DNA from: Desulfosporosinus metallidurans
Lineage (GTDB): Bacteria > Bacillota > Desulfitobacteriia > Desulfitobacteriales > Desulfitobacteriaceae
DNA: 64,000 nucleotides
Direction: 5' to 3'
Assembly: GCF_001936615.1 (NCBI RefSeq)
Contig: NZ_MLBF01000021.1
Span: forward strand, 1-64,000
A program made the position numbers and the translations under genes. Each line of letters opens with the position of its first letter. The stretch's first letter is position 1. The notes below the pieces were generated by a model, which had not been told where the DNA came from, did not search any database, and saw only the letters and a program-made list of their open reading frames with translations. Below, piece after piece: positions 35,065 through 43,616 of this stretch.

Positions 35065-35766
35065 ATGGCGTCTATCTCGAGTGTCTTTAATAAACTGAAC
35101 TTTATTTTTTTAGCTTTATTACTAGTACTCATTATGGCAGGTGAATTAATCCTTGAGCCTATGCACTTAGCTACTTGGCCAGCATTTATGGTTATGATTT
35201 TTTTCTTTATGGCCCACATGAACATCAAAGAAGCTCCCTCAATACTGTTAGGAAGCGCCTTCGGAATGTTCAACCTTATCCTAATAGTATATTGGTTTGA
35301 TGTAACAGTTCCTCTCTTTGGAGGGGACATGGCAAAATACACTGACCCTCATACCGTAGAAGCCATGTTTCAATCCAAGCTAATCTATGTAGCTTTGTTT
35401 GTCGCTGCAATCGTTTTCTTAAAAGATATCATCCCTTGGGTATTCAATAACTACGCCTTTATGTGCTTCACTGTGGCGGCTGCGGTATCTGGTGGAAATA
35501 CTGCTGCTGCAGTAGCTGCAAAAACTGTTGCTGGATACGCGAACGGAGTTGTTGCTGCAGGAGGTAATCCTGCTGCGATCGCCGCAATGAAAGGTGCGAC
35601 TGACAAAGCTATAGCTGCGACGGTACCAGTCACAAATGTGTATCAATGGATAGCCATCGAACTGATCGGCGGGGCTATCTTTATTGTTGGTATTTATGGC
35701 ATCACCAAGCTATTGGCAAAGCTCGCTGGGGCTCCTGCTCCTGCTAACACAGATATAAAAGGGTAG
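35065..35766 (+). CDS. Unknown membrane protein under sigma-54 control
   Basis: 233 residues with about five hydrophobic segments (near 10-30, 35-55, 58-78, 108-130 and 195-215). A long Ala/Gly-rich stretch (about 138-188, with AAAVAAKTVAGYANGVVAAG) lies before the last segment. AAGGAGG lies inside an upstream frame extension and 9 nt before this ATG. No family is recognised. Position beside the 4-hydroxybutyrate regulon and a shared promoter type suggest a transporter or membrane accessory for the same substrates; this is inference. Confidence 0.75.
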   Translation: MASISSVFNKLNFIFLALLLVLIMAGELILEPMHLATWPAFMVMIFFFMAHMNIKEAPSILLGSAFGMFNLILIVYWFDVTVPLFGGDMAKYTDPHTVEAMFQSKLIYVALFVAAIVFLKDIIPWVFNNYAFMCFTVAAAVSGGNTAAAVAAKTVAGYANGVVAAGGNPAAIAAMKGATDKAIAATVPVTNVYQWIAIELIGGAIFIVGIYGITKLLAKLAGAPAPANTDIKG

Positions 35767-35821
35767 CGCGAACAGAACTCCTTAGAGGCATTGCTCTTCC
35801 GCAGTTGATTTTAAACAAAAA

Positions 35822-35857
35822 TGTAAGGACACCTGTAGAATTACAGATGTCTTTACA
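35822..35857 (+). terminator. Terminator of the membrane-protein gene
   Basis: 16-bp arms TGTAAGGACACCTGTA / TACAGATGTCTTTACA with two G-U pairs, followed by CTTTTTAAT. Confidence 0.8.
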
Positions 35858-35882
35858 CTTTTTAATACAATATTAAATTTTC

Positions 35883-36068
35883 CTACTTTGTCTTAGTTAA
35901 GCGTGGTAAATCCCAGAATTCCTTCTTAAGCGGAACTTCATAAGTGATCTTCGTGTATTGTTCTTTGTCATAGGTTTGACCCTTTAGAAGATCAACTAGA
36001 AAACGCTCACCACTACTTTTGTTTTCAATAACGACCATACGACTCGGATTACTCGGCGGTCTTTCCAT
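35883..36068 (-). CDS. Small hypothetical protein
   Basis: 61 residues, charged and soluble, starting MERPPSNPSRMVVIENKSSG, with no Cys and no membrane segment. GAGGAGAG precedes the ATG at a normal distance. The short beta-rich sequence (VVIENKSSGERFLVDLLKGQ) looks like a folded small domain. No function is suggested by the neighbours. Confidence 0.6.
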   Translation of the reverse strand: MERPPSNPSRMVVIENKSSGERFLVDLLKGQTYDKEQYTKITYEVPLKKEFWDLPRLTKTK

Positions 36069-36283
36069 TTAAACTCTCCTCAATGAATTTCTTCAATTAC
36101 TTTTAGCTCTGCAACTTAGTATTCGATGAAATTCTAGGTATTCCTTTATCTCTACTCAGGAATTTCGGTTCCAAATAGTGTCGCTTACATATTATTACCA
36201 ATATGGAGAGCAAATATATTTTAGTTCTAAATTTTTAAAATAGCCCGTACAATGTTTTAACATTGTTTCGGGGGTGTTACGGC

Positions 36284-36589
36284 GTGTCGAACTTGAACTT
36301 TACCACAATTCAAGAAATCAACCAAATACTCACCATCTATAGAACGTGCATTTCTGAGCCATTTCATCATAATCCTATAATCTTACCCCATGGTTTGACC
36401 GCTGAGGAGTTAAGCGAATTAGAATCTGTCTATTACACGTTAACCCTAATGCTTTATGATTTACGTATGGGTGACCTTGAAAAAAAACGAATTTACGGTA
36501 ATATGCATGATTTTATAAAGTCGAAATACCTTCTTACAAAATGGTTAACTGTTACACAGGAATTCTTGATACCTATAAATAGAAACTGA
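36284..36589 (+). CDS. Hypothetical helical protein
   Basis: 101 residues from a GTG start preceded by GGGGGTG. The alternative ATG at 36263 has no ribosome site. Rich in Leu, Ile, Tyr and Glu, with LTAEELSELESVYYTLTLML in the middle; no Cys motif, no signal. It lies upstream of, but separate from, the cytochrome operon. Not recognised. Confidence 0.5.
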   Translation: MSNLNFTTIQEINQILTIYRTCISEPFHHNPIILPHGLTAEELSELESVYYTLTLMLYDLRMGDLEKKRIYGNMHDFIKSKYLLTKWLTVTQEFLIPINRN

Positions 36590-36603
36590 GATGTCTAAAC
36601 CCT

Positions 36604-36629
36604 ATCCCGTGAAACCAATTCAGCGGGAT
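36604..36629 (+). terminator. Weak terminator
   Basis: 6-bp stem ATCCCG/CGGGAT followed by TTTTATTT, just after the hypothetical gene's stop. Confidence 0.45.
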
Positions 36630-36710
36630 TTTTATTTCGCGTCGACGTATAATCCAGATTAAAAGCATTCTCAAAGGAAATCGAAAGCGATACAATTTAA
36701 TTTTCTTTTC

Positions 36711-36724
36711 GTGATATAAATCAC
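36711..36724 (+). promoter_or_regulatory. CRP/FNR-family operator upstream of the octahaem cytochrome operon
   Basis: GTGATATAAATCAC is a perfect palindrome (GTGAT-N4-ATCAC) of the CRP/FNR type. A TATAAT -10 hexamer follows at 36755-36760 with no good -35 box, as expected of an activator-dependent promoter. It points to control by oxygen, NO or a respiratory substrate. Confidence 0.6.
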
Positions 36725-36857
36725 ATTATGAAACCAAAAAATTTGCAATAATGTTATAATAAATGTTCTTTGGGATTTATACATAAATAGGCAGAAACAA
36801 ACCTAAAAACATCTCTAAAAACACAAAAATGCTTTTGAGGAGGAGGCTCAGATCTAG

Positions 36858-38120
36858 ATGCGGAAAACACGACGCATGGTTGCCATTTTGGGAATCGGTA
36901 CGATCCTAATAGTTGCTTTATTGTTCTTGACCTATCATTTTGTCATTGGACCTAAAGGATTAAGTACTAGTTTACCCACGTTAAGTGCCGCAACTCTCGG
37001 AGAAAACAAAGCATGTGTGGAATGCCACCAAAAAGATAACCCTGGAATAGTACAACAATTTCATGACAGCAAACATTCGGGGCGAGGAGTCCAGTGTCTT
37101 GATTGCCACAAACCAGTCTCAGGACAAGAAACTTTAACAAAAGAACATTATAACGTAGCCCTCGTTGCGGCGCCGACTCCCAAAAATTGCGCTCAATGCC
37201 ATAAAGACGAAGTGAAGCAATTTGAGGACAGTAACCATGCCGCCAAATCTTGGTATTCTGTGGAAGGCGCGAAAAATTTCACCCCAGAAGAACTCGCCAA
37301 GTACCATTTACTTGATGCTAAGGGGCAGCCATTAAATACGGGTAACGCTAATCCAGTTTTCAATCTTATCGGCAAAGATGCCAGCTCCCAGTCCTGCGAG
37401 GTCTGTCATGCGATTGGTCAAAAGAACCAAGATGGAAGCTTTGGAGATTGTACTAAGTGCCATCTTCGACACACGTTTGACGTGGCCCAGGCCCGCCAAC
37501 CAGAAACCTGTGGTCAATGCCACTTAGGTCCTGATCACCCTCAAATTGAAATATACAATGAGTCCGCGCACGGCGCTTACTACCAAGCAAATAAAGAGAA
37601 ATTTAACATGGAGGCCCCTTCAGGAACCTTAACTGTAAAAGATTTCCCAGCACCCACTTGTGCCACCTGTCATATGTCCGCGTTTGGCAGCGTCAAGGGA
37701 ACCCATAACGTAGGAGACCGTCTCAAATGGAGCCTACAACCCGAAATTGCCAAGGTCCGCGAAAATGGAGATAAGAACCGCGAAACTCTTAACGCCATCT
37801 GCGCAAATTGCCATACCCAAACCTTCATCAAAAATGAGCAGGCTAAAGCGGAGAAGAACATTAACATTACAAATCAAAATGTAACGAAGGGTAAAGCAAT
37901 TGTTGACGACCTACGAAATACAGGGTTGCTAGGAACTAAGCCGTTGTCCAACCCGCTCGATTTCGTTTATTTTGAACTCTGGCACCACGAAGGCCGAAGG
38001 GCTCGCTATGGAGCCGTGATGGGCGGTGCAGACTATGTAAACTGGCACGGAATATATGAGCAGCAAAAAGCTTTGGTCGAGCTTCAGTCTAAAGCCGATG
38101 AACTGAAAGCCAAACACTAG
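36858..38120 (+). CDS. Octahaem c-type cytochrome, hydroxylamine oxidoreductase (HAO) family
   Basis: 420 residues. An N-terminal hydrophobic anchor (about 8-30) exports it to the outer face of the membrane. Eight CxxCH motifs bind haem c, with first cysteines at 53, 80, 111, 180, 198, 218, 268 and 315. The C-terminal block ELWHHEGRRARYGAVMGG and DYVNWHGIYE is typical of HAO proteins. Anaerobes with HAO homologues generally reduce nitrite or hydroxylamine rather than oxidise it. GAGGAGGAGG precedes the ATG by about 11 nt. It forms an operon with the membrane protein 11 nt downstream, behind a CRP/FNR-type site. Confidence 0.9.
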   Translation: MRKTRRMVAILGIGTILIVALLFLTYHFVIGPKGLSTSLPTLSAATLGENKACVECHQKDNPGIVQQFHDSKHSGRGVQCLDCHKPVSGQETLTKEHYNVALVAAPTPKNCAQCHKDEVKQFEDSNHAAKSWYSVEGAKNFTPEELAKYHLLDAKGQPLNTGNANPVFNLIGKDASSQSCEVCHAIGQKNQDGSFGDCTKCHLRHTFDVAQARQPETCGQCHLGPDHPQIEIYNESAHGAYYQANKEKFNMEAPSGTLTVKDFPAPTCATCHMSAFGSVKGTHNVGDRLKWSLQPEIAKVRENGDKNRETLNAICANCHTQTFIKNEQAKAEKNINITNQNVTKGKAIVDDLRNTGLLGTKPLSNPLDFVYFELWHHEGRRARYGAVMGGADYVNWHGIYEQQKALVELQSKADELKAKH

Positions 38121-38131
38121 GAGGATCGGAT

Positions 38132-38998
38132 ATGATAAATCGGCTAAATCGACTAAACTTTGTTCCTTATAAAACTACCATTTTGCTGGGCTTCATGGGC
38201 TTAAACTTCCTATTGACTGGCGTTGATGTCTTAATTGCTCACTCGCAAAACGACTTTTTTCGCTGGGAAGTTATTCCCTTGATTTTCACCCCTCTCGCAG
38301 TTTTAGCAGTTCTTGCTCAGCTTGTATTCAACCATAGTGTTGTTGTAAAACGAACATTTCAAACCGTCATGTGGGTGGGGGTTGTCGTCGGTGTCGTGGG
38401 TACTTTGTTTCATTTAACCGGGAATGCTACCTCTAGCCATGAGAGTTATAACCGTCTTCTAGTAGCAGGCTCCCCCATAGCCGCCCCAATCGCCTTTGCG
38501 GGAATTTCTTGTTACGCTTTAGCAAGTGCGCACTATCATGGAACAACACGGCGGTCTAAACTGCTTGTGCTCGTAGGCCTAGGTTTCCTAGGCGCAGTTA
38601 TGGCGGCGTTCTTAGACCATGCCCGCCTCGGCTTTGTCCCGACCTATACCCTGATTCCTTTAGTTTCGGGAACACTGGCCACTTTAACCTGTTTTTATAT
38701 GGCTTATGGTCAAGCGAATCCAAAGGAAACTTATATATGCCTTTCAATTTTAGCACTTAATCTGTTAGTAGGTATATTGGGATTTGGATTCCATCTCATT
38801 GGAGATCTAGCTGGAACCCAGACCATCGTCTGGGCTAGAATTATGTATCGAAATCCCTTACTTGGTCCGCTTCTTTTCTGTAATCTCGCACTTTTGGGTG
38901 GATTAAGCCTACTACCTGAATCAGAAGTACGCCTCGAAACTATTCAAGATCAAAAAGTGAACCACTTTCACCATCACTTGCATAACTTTTCCAACTAG
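38132..38998 (+). CDS. Integral membrane partner of the octahaem cytochrome
   Basis: 288 residues with about eight membrane helices, no CxxCH motif and several helix-borne histidines (LFHLTGN, SAHYHG, FLDHARLG, GFHLIGD). It ends in a His-rich tail (HFHHHLHNF). Its place right after the octahaem gene, with AGGAGG before the ATG, suggests a quinol-oxidising or haem b anchor that feeds electrons to the cytochrome. The usual partner of HAO in other anaerobes is a NapC/NrfH-type cytochrome, so this one is unusual. The family is not recognised. Confidence 0.75.
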   Translation: MINRLNRLNFVPYKTTILLGFMGLNFLLTGVDVLIAHSQNDFFRWEVIPLIFTPLAVLAVLAQLVFNHSVVVKRTFQTVMWVGVVVGVVGTLFHLTGNATSSHESYNRLLVAGSPIAAPIAFAGISCYALASAHYHGTTRRSKLLVLVGLGFLGAVMAAFLDHARLGFVPTYTLIPLVSGTLATLTCFYMAYGQANPKETYICLSILALNLLVGILGFGFHLIGDLAGTQTIVWARIMYRNPLLGPLLFCNLALLGGLSLLPESEVRLETIQDQKVNHFHHHLHNFSN

Positions 38999-39014
38999 TA
39001 GAATTAACCCCTAA

Positions 39015-39035
39015 CCCGTTGAAGACTTCAGCGGG
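39015..39035 (+). terminator. Terminator of the cytochrome operon
   Basis: 10-bp arms CCCGTTGAAG / CTTCAGCGGG with one G-U pair and a 1-nt nominal loop, then ATTCTTATTTT. Confidence 0.7.
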
Positions 39036-39161
39036 ATTCTTATTTTGAAATTTATCACTCCCAAGATTGCATTAATAGAAGTTGCAAACAGTGGTTATAC
39101 TCTAAATGATCATTGCAGAGCAATGGCTGATAATCCATAACTAAACGAAGAGGTGTTTATT

Positions 39162-39467
39162 ATGTTCAGTGACAAGATTTTAACTTGTAGGGACTGTGGT
39201 CAGGAATTTGTCTTCTCTGCATCAGAACAAGAATTCTTCGCTGAGAAGGGATTTACAAACGAACCCGGGAGATGCCCCCAATGCCGTGCAGCGAAAAAGG
39301 CTCAATCTCGGACTTCTGGTGGTTATAACACACGTCAAGAACGCGAAATGTTTCCCGCCATCTGTGCTTCGTGTGGAAGAGAGACGACAGTTCCATTTCG
39401 GCCATCCGGTGATAAACCAGTGTATTGTCGAGAATGCTTCCAGTCCATGCCACGTAATAATTGGTAA
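39162..39467 (+). CDS. Zinc-ribbon protein (probable zinc-binding domain, zf-trcl type)
   Basis: 101 residues with four CxxC pairs: CRDC and CPQC (about 9-40, one ribbon with FVFSASEQEFFAEKGFTNEP between them), then CASC and CREC (about 66-95, a second ribbon). Each pair of CxxC would bind one Zn. An upstream GTG gives three more residues, but the GAAGAGG site fits this ATG. The first half is the widespread zf-trcl domain of unknown function. Transcribed alone, with a terminator right after. Confidence 0.82.
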   Translation: MFSDKILTCRDCGQEFVFSASEQEFFAEKGFTNEPGRCPQCRAAKKAQSRTSGGYNTRQEREMFPAICASCGRETTVPFRPSGDKPVYCRECFQSMPRNNW

Positions 39468-39470
39468 ACA

Positions 39471-39505
39471 AAAACCTCTCCTGTTTTTTTACAGGGGAGG
39501 TTTTT
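39471..39505 (+). terminator. Terminator of the zinc-ribbon gene
   Basis: 14-bp arms AAAACCTCTCCTGT / ACAGGGGAGGTTTT, with a T-run on the plus side and an A/T-rich left arm. It may work in both directions. Confidence 0.85.
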
Positions 39506-39536
39506 CAAACTTACAACAAGCCTTCATAAGTGAGGT

Positions 39537-40148
39537 TCAAATTGACATTTTCTTATTTCTATTATTCGATCTTTCTTGCATCTTAGAATATAATTCCTTG
39601 GAACATTCTGGACAGATATCATGTGTGAATTCTGCTTCAGAATGTTCTTCAATATAATTTTCCACACGGTTCCAGTATCCATTATCATCCCGTATTTTTT
39701 TACAAGATGCACATATGGGAATAAGGCCCTGCAACTCTGTAATTAGGGAAATATCCTCAATGATAATCACAGCATATTTCTGATGTTTATATTCGAAGGG
39801 CGAAGCACTCGCAAGGACAGGCATCACTCTTCCCGTCTGAAATTCTAACTTCCCTTTGGCGTGACGGGCTTCCATCCCTTCGATCGCTTCAAGCGCTATG
39901 TTCTTAGCAATACAGGTAATGCACGACGGACCAAACCCGCACCCCCGCGGGTCATCCTGATGATGAACACATCCTATCACATCACCGCATCGCTCACCTT
40001 GAATTTTCCTCACGGCACACTCTCCCAAAGCTCTTGCCGCTTGATTCAACGCATGAACCCGCCACATAGGATCAAGTACTAAGGCCAACTGAGGAATAGT
40101 ATCAAACAAAATTCTAGAAAAGCCTTTTTGTTTCAATAGTTCTTCCAT
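39537..40148 (-). CDS. PAS-domain protein with C-terminal Cys motif
   Basis: 203 residues. A PAS domain (about 10-135) carries an unusual Cys/His insertion (CGDVIGCVHHQDD ... CGFGPSCITC) that could bind haem or a metal. The C-terminal block ICASCKKIRDDNGYWNRVEN to ICPEC is a module often found after PAS or receiver domains. No output domain is present, so it probably works through protein contacts. AAAGGAGAGG precedes the ATG. Confidence 0.8.
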   Translation of the reverse strand: MEELLKQKGFSRILFDTIPQLALVLDPMWRVHALNQAARALGECAVRKIQGERCGDVIGCVHHQDDPRGCGFGPSCITCIAKNIALEAIEGMEARHAKGKLEFQTGRVMPVLASASPFEYKHQKYAVIIIEDISLITELQGLIPICASCKKIRDDNGYWNRVENYIEEHSEAEFTHDICPECSKELYSKMQERSNNRNKKMSI

Positions 40149-40321
40149 AATTCACCTCTCCTTTAGATAATATTCAGAGAAATTTCTTCACATCCTTTTC
40201 AGTCATGTTCCTAGCGATGTATGAACTCTTAACAATTTTTACTGAATATTTTCTATATTCATAGTTTACTCTATATTAGTCAGTTTGTCTGTGATTAATA
40301 AGAATAATCCACTCTGATGAA

Positions 40322-41293
40322 TTAGTTTCCATCGTTTTTAAACAAACGATAGTATTCTCTATAACCCTCTTTATCGAGTTCACCTTTTGGAACAAAACGC
40401 AGGGCAGCAGAATTAATGCAATAGCGCAAGCCTCCAGGAGCAGGCCCGTCGTTAAAAACATGTCCAAGATGTGCTTCCGACTTAGTACTTATAACTTCTG
40501 TCCTGTGCATGAAATGGCTCAGATCAAGCTTTTCATTAACTCTCTCAGGTGTAAGAGGTTTAGAGAAACTTGGCCAACCACAACCAGAATCAAATTTATC
40601 CTTGGAACTGAAAAGAGGCTCACCTGATATTACGTCAACATAGATACCTTCCTTTTGATTATCCCAGTATTCATTGTTAAAAGCTGGTTCGGTATCCTTA
40701 TTTTGAGTTACTTCATATTGTACCTGTGTCAGTTTTGATTTTAAAAGCTCTTTCTCTTTTTCTTTGCTCCAGTATTTTTTTAAGAAGGCATCCTTACCCG
40801 ATCCTTGGCGGTATGCACGATATCTTAAAGGATTTTTCTTATGATAGTCCTGATGGTATTCTTCAGCTGGATAAAAAGTTTCAGCAGGCAGAATTTCCGT
40901 CACGATCGGATCATCAAATCTTCCGCTTTCTTCAAGGGCCTTTTTGGACTCCCATGCTTCATTGTACTGTTCCTGGCTATGATAAAATATGGCAGTTTGA
41001 TAGGATTTGCCGCGATCAAAAAACTGCCCTCCCGGATTTGTCGGATCAATCTGCTGCCAGTAAATCTCCAACAACTTTTTATACGGAAAAAGGTCCGAAT
41101 CAAAGGTAATCTGCACGGCCTCATAATGCCCTGTCGCCTTAGAACAGACGTCCTCATACGTCGGATTTTCAAGTGTTCCCCCCGTATAGCCTGAGATCAC
41201 TTTAATAATACCCGGCAATGCCTCAAAAGGTTTCACCATGCACCAGAAGCATCCTCCTGCAAAAGTAGCCAGTTGGTATTCTTTATTATCCAT
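40322..41293 (-). CDS. msrAB: Bifunctional peptide methionine sulfoxide reductase MsrA/MsrB
   Basis: A 323-residue fusion. MsrA comes first, with the catalytic GGCFWC near residue 12 and SGYTGG. A C-terminal MsrB domain has [22 protein letters not shown] and the catalytic Cys in RYCINSAAL. It repairs both S- and R-epimers of methionine sulfoxide. A frame extends 12 codons upstream, but GGGGGA sits 5 nt before this ATG. The MsrB zinc-type CxxC pairs are absent. Ordinary gene without operon context. Confidence 0.95.
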   Translation of the reverse strand: MDNKEYQLATFAGGCFWCMVKPFEALPGIIKVISGYTGGTLENPTYEDVCSKATGHYEAVQITFDSDLFPYKKLLEIYWQQIDPTNPGGQFFDRGKSYQTAIFYHSQEQYNEAWESKKALEESGRFDDPIVTEILPAETFYPAEEYHQDYHKKNPLRYRAYRQGSGKDAFLKKYWSKEKEKELLKSKLTQVQYEVTQNKDTEPAFNNEYWDNQKEGIYVDVISGEPLFSSKDKFDSGCGWPSFSKPLTPERVNEKLDLSHFMHRTEVISTKSEAHLGHVFNDGPAPGGLRYCINSAALRFVPKGELDKEGYREYYRLFKNDGN

Positions 41294-41592
41294 AAATCCC
41301 CCATATATCCTATTATTCAATGTGCTCATGAACTCTGCTAGTTGAACTAAGTTTGTCCTGATTCTCTGAGTTCTATGATTTTTCCTTGGTATAGAGCCCC
41401 ACGCCCCAAAGCAAGTATATAATAAACATCAGTCAATAATTCTGCTTCACTTTGACTGGCCATAAAACGGACATTTTACTTGATCAAGACTTTAGGAAGC
41501 TGTAATTATCTAACTGTCTGAACATCCAATGCAAATCATAAAAAACCTTCTCTTTACTTTCTCCAGATTTATGAGATAATTAAGACAACATG
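41294..41592. other. Intergenic region with promoter of the stand-alone acyl-CoA dehydrogenase
   Basis: No gene in about 300 nt. A sigma-A-like promoter TTTACT (41553-41558), 16 nt, GATAAT (41575-41580) points to the gene at 41642. Confidence 0.5.
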
Positions 41593-41614
41593 TTTATGAA
41601 TGGTCATTCATAAA
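41593..41614. promoter_or_regulatory. TetR-type (fatty-acid regulator) operator
   Basis: A perfect 22-bp palindrome: arm TTTATGAATG, centre GT, and the reverse-complement arm CATTCATAAA. The TGAATG ... CATTCA core matches operators of FadR/TetR regulators of fatty-acid degradation in Gram-positive bacteria. It covers the expected transcription start, so repression released by an acyl-CoA is likely. Confidence 0.7.
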
Positions 41615-41641
41615 TCGGAGAGAAAAGAAAGGTGTGGTTTC

Positions 41642-43345
41642 ATGTCTCTATTACTCAATCCACAAAAGTATGAAAGTCCGCAAGTAGATTTTCAATCTAA
41701 GGTATTAATGGAAAAGACCATCCGATTTTTCGAGGACAAGGGTCTCGAAAGCATTAAAGAGGACGACCAGGCGAGTCGATGGTATACTGATTTTCTAAAA
41801 TTTATTAAAAAAGAAGCTATTTTTGCCACACTTTTAACCCCCACCGGTTATGGTGCCCCCGGCTCACGTTTTGATCTAAGCCGCGTCTGTGAATTCAACG
41901 AAATTAGTGCCTTTTATTCACTATCTTTTCAATACACCTATCAGGTTAGCATTCTCGGACTCGGGCCAATTTGGATGGGAGATAACGAGAAAGCCAAACA
42001 CTTAACGGCCGAGAAGCTTAAAGAGGGAGGAATTTTTGCTTTCGGCTTATCCGAGAAGACCCATGGCGCCGACCTCTACAGTAATGAAATGGCATTATCT
42101 CAAACTAGCGATGGCAACTACCTAGCAAACGGTGGGAAATACTACATTGGCAATGCCAATAAAGCTGCACTTATTTCAACCTTCGCAAGATATAAAGATA
42201 CTCAAGATTACGTCTTTTTTGTCGTCGACAGCCAACATCGCAACTATAAATTAATTAAGAAAATCTCAACTTCCGGGGTCCGTGCTGCCTATGTCGGAGA
42301 TTATGAACTTATTGAATATCCCATCACTCCTGATGATATTCTTTCCAGTGGACCCTTAGCGTGGGATTCTGCTCTTTCTTCCGTCAATATTGGGAAATTT
42401 CAATTAGGCTTTGCATCCGTAGGGATCTGTACCCATGCTTATTATGAAGCTTTGAATCATGCTTCCAACCGGGAATTGTATGGTAAAAAAGTAACTGATT
42501 TTCCGCATATCCAGAAAATCTTCACAGAGTCCTATGCCCGCTTGATTGCCATGAAACTGTATGCTTTAAGAAGTTTAGATTATTTCCGTTCTGCAACGGA
42601 TGCAGACAGACGCTACTTACTTTTTAACCCTATCCAAAAGATGAAAGTAACAACTCAGGGAATGAAAATCATCGAAATGCTCCTTGACGCCATTGCCGCC
42701 AAAGGGTTTGAACAAGACACCTATTTTGAGACCGCTATCCGAGACATCGGCATGATCCCCCGTTTGGAAGGCACAACCCACGTTAACATTGCCCTCGTTA
42801 TTAAGTTTATCAACAATTACTTCTTTAATCCGGTGGAATACCCTGTCATCCCCAAACGCGATGACCCCGCAGACGACTCCTATCTTTTCCGTCAGAAAGC
42901 TGGCAAACTTGCTTCTGTCCGTTTCCCTGACTACCATTTAGCCTACGAAGGAGTACAAACTCCCAATGTCATGATCTTCAAAGAACAAGTAGAACTGTTC
43001 CGTTCCTTCTTAGAACAAGCCAGTCCCAACCCGGAACAGATGAAAAATATTGACTATATGCTCGCGTTAGGGGAAATGTTTACCTTAATTGTTTACGCCC
43101 AATTAATCTTGGAAAATTCTAAACTTCATCCCATTTCATCTGCTTTGCTCGACGAAATCTTTAACTTCCTAGTTAGAGACTTTGCTCAATACGCTTTGAC
43201 CCAGATTTCTAATTATAATAATTCAGCGCAACAAGAAGAGTTCCTAAAATCCATGATGAAAAAACCCTACCTAAATCAGGCCACTGTACAAACACTTTGG
43301 GAAAATGAAGTTAAGCCTTTAGTTGGCTGCTATCAAAATTACTAA
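41642..43345 (+). CDS. Acyl-CoA dehydrogenase, divergent long form
   Basis: A 567-residue flavoprotein of the acyl-CoA dehydrogenase superfamily, not close to the other three in the window. FGLSEKTHGADLYSNEM and the segment RLEGTTHVNIALV, which holds the likely catalytic Glu, are visible. The C-terminal 150 residues are extra and helical. The ATG at 41642 follows AAAGG by 9 nt; the upstream frame extension overlaps the promoter/operator region. It is monocistronic and apparently under a TetR-like repressor rather than sigma-54, so it belongs to another circuit. Substrate unknown. Confidence 0.85.
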   Translation: MSLLLNPQKYESPQVDFQSKVLMEKTIRFFEDKGLESIKEDDQASRWYTDFLKFIKKEAIFATLLTPTGYGAPGSRFDLSRVCEFNEISAFYSLSFQYTYQVSILGLGPIWMGDNEKAKHLTAEKLKEGGIFAFGLSEKTHGADLYSNEMALSQTSDGNYLANGGKYYIGNANKAALISTFARYKDTQDYVFFVVDSQHRNYKLIKKISTSGVRAAYVGDYELIEYPITPDDILSSGPLAWDSALSSVNIGKFQLGFASVGICTHAYYEALNHASNRELYGKKVTDFPHIQKIFTESYARLIAMKLYALRSLDYFRSATDADRRYLLFNPIQKMKVTTQGMKIIEMLLDAIAAKGFEQDTYFETAIRDIGMIPRLEGTTHVNIALVIKFINNYFFNPVEYPVIPKRDDPADDSYLFRQKAGKLASVRFPDYHLAYEGVQTPNVMIFKEQVELFRSFLEQASPNPEQMKNIDYMLALGEMFTLIVYAQLILENSKLHPISSALLDEIFNFLVRDFAQYALTQISNYNNSAQQEEFLKSMMKKPYLNQATVQTLWENEVKPLVGCYQNY

Positions 43346-43375
43346 AGATCCTCCTCATAAAAATCCTCTCACTTA

Positions 43376-43537
43376 TTATTTGACCCTGCGTAATTTAGTC
43401 AGTCTCTCAGGTCCAGAAGAAGACCCCTTTGAGCCTTTTTGTTTCTGTCTCCTCTTTAACTTGAGACGCTTTCTCCCTGACCAAAAGCCGAATAATAAGA
43501 CAATCCCGAAAGCAACTATTAAAGTCAAATAGCCCAT
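43376..43537 (-). CDS. Small membrane protein, 53 residues
   Basis: Minus-strand reading frame starting MGYLTLIVAFGIVLLFGFWS, followed by a very basic tail (GRKRLKLKRRQKQKG ... KLRRVK). A GGGTGAGGG site precedes the ATG. One membrane helix with a cytoplasmic basic tail is a common pattern of real small proteins. It lies between the acyl-CoA dehydrogenase and DegV. Too short for firm proof. Confidence 0.5.
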   Translation of the reverse strand: MGYLTLIVAFGIVLLFGFWSGRKRLKLKRRQKQKGSKGSSSGPERLTKLRRVK

Positions 43538-43575
43538 ATACCCTCACCCTTCTCTACACAAAGTGTTAACCTAGA

Positions 43576-43610
43576 AAACACCCTTAGGATTCGCTCTCCT
43601 AAGGGTGTTT
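43576..43610. terminator. Bidirectional terminator after degV
   Basis: 14-bp perfect arms AAACACCCTTAGGA / TCCTAAGGGTGTTT, with T-rich flanks on the plus side and A-rich on the left. It lies just after the DegV stop. Confidence 0.8.
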
Positions 43611-43616
43611 CTGTTT

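Noticed and set aside
43323..43532. 69-residue plus-strand frame after the acyl-CoA dehydrogenase
   Set aside because: It overlaps the end of the dehydrogenase and has no ribosome site. The minus-strand small protein is a better explanation of the open frame.
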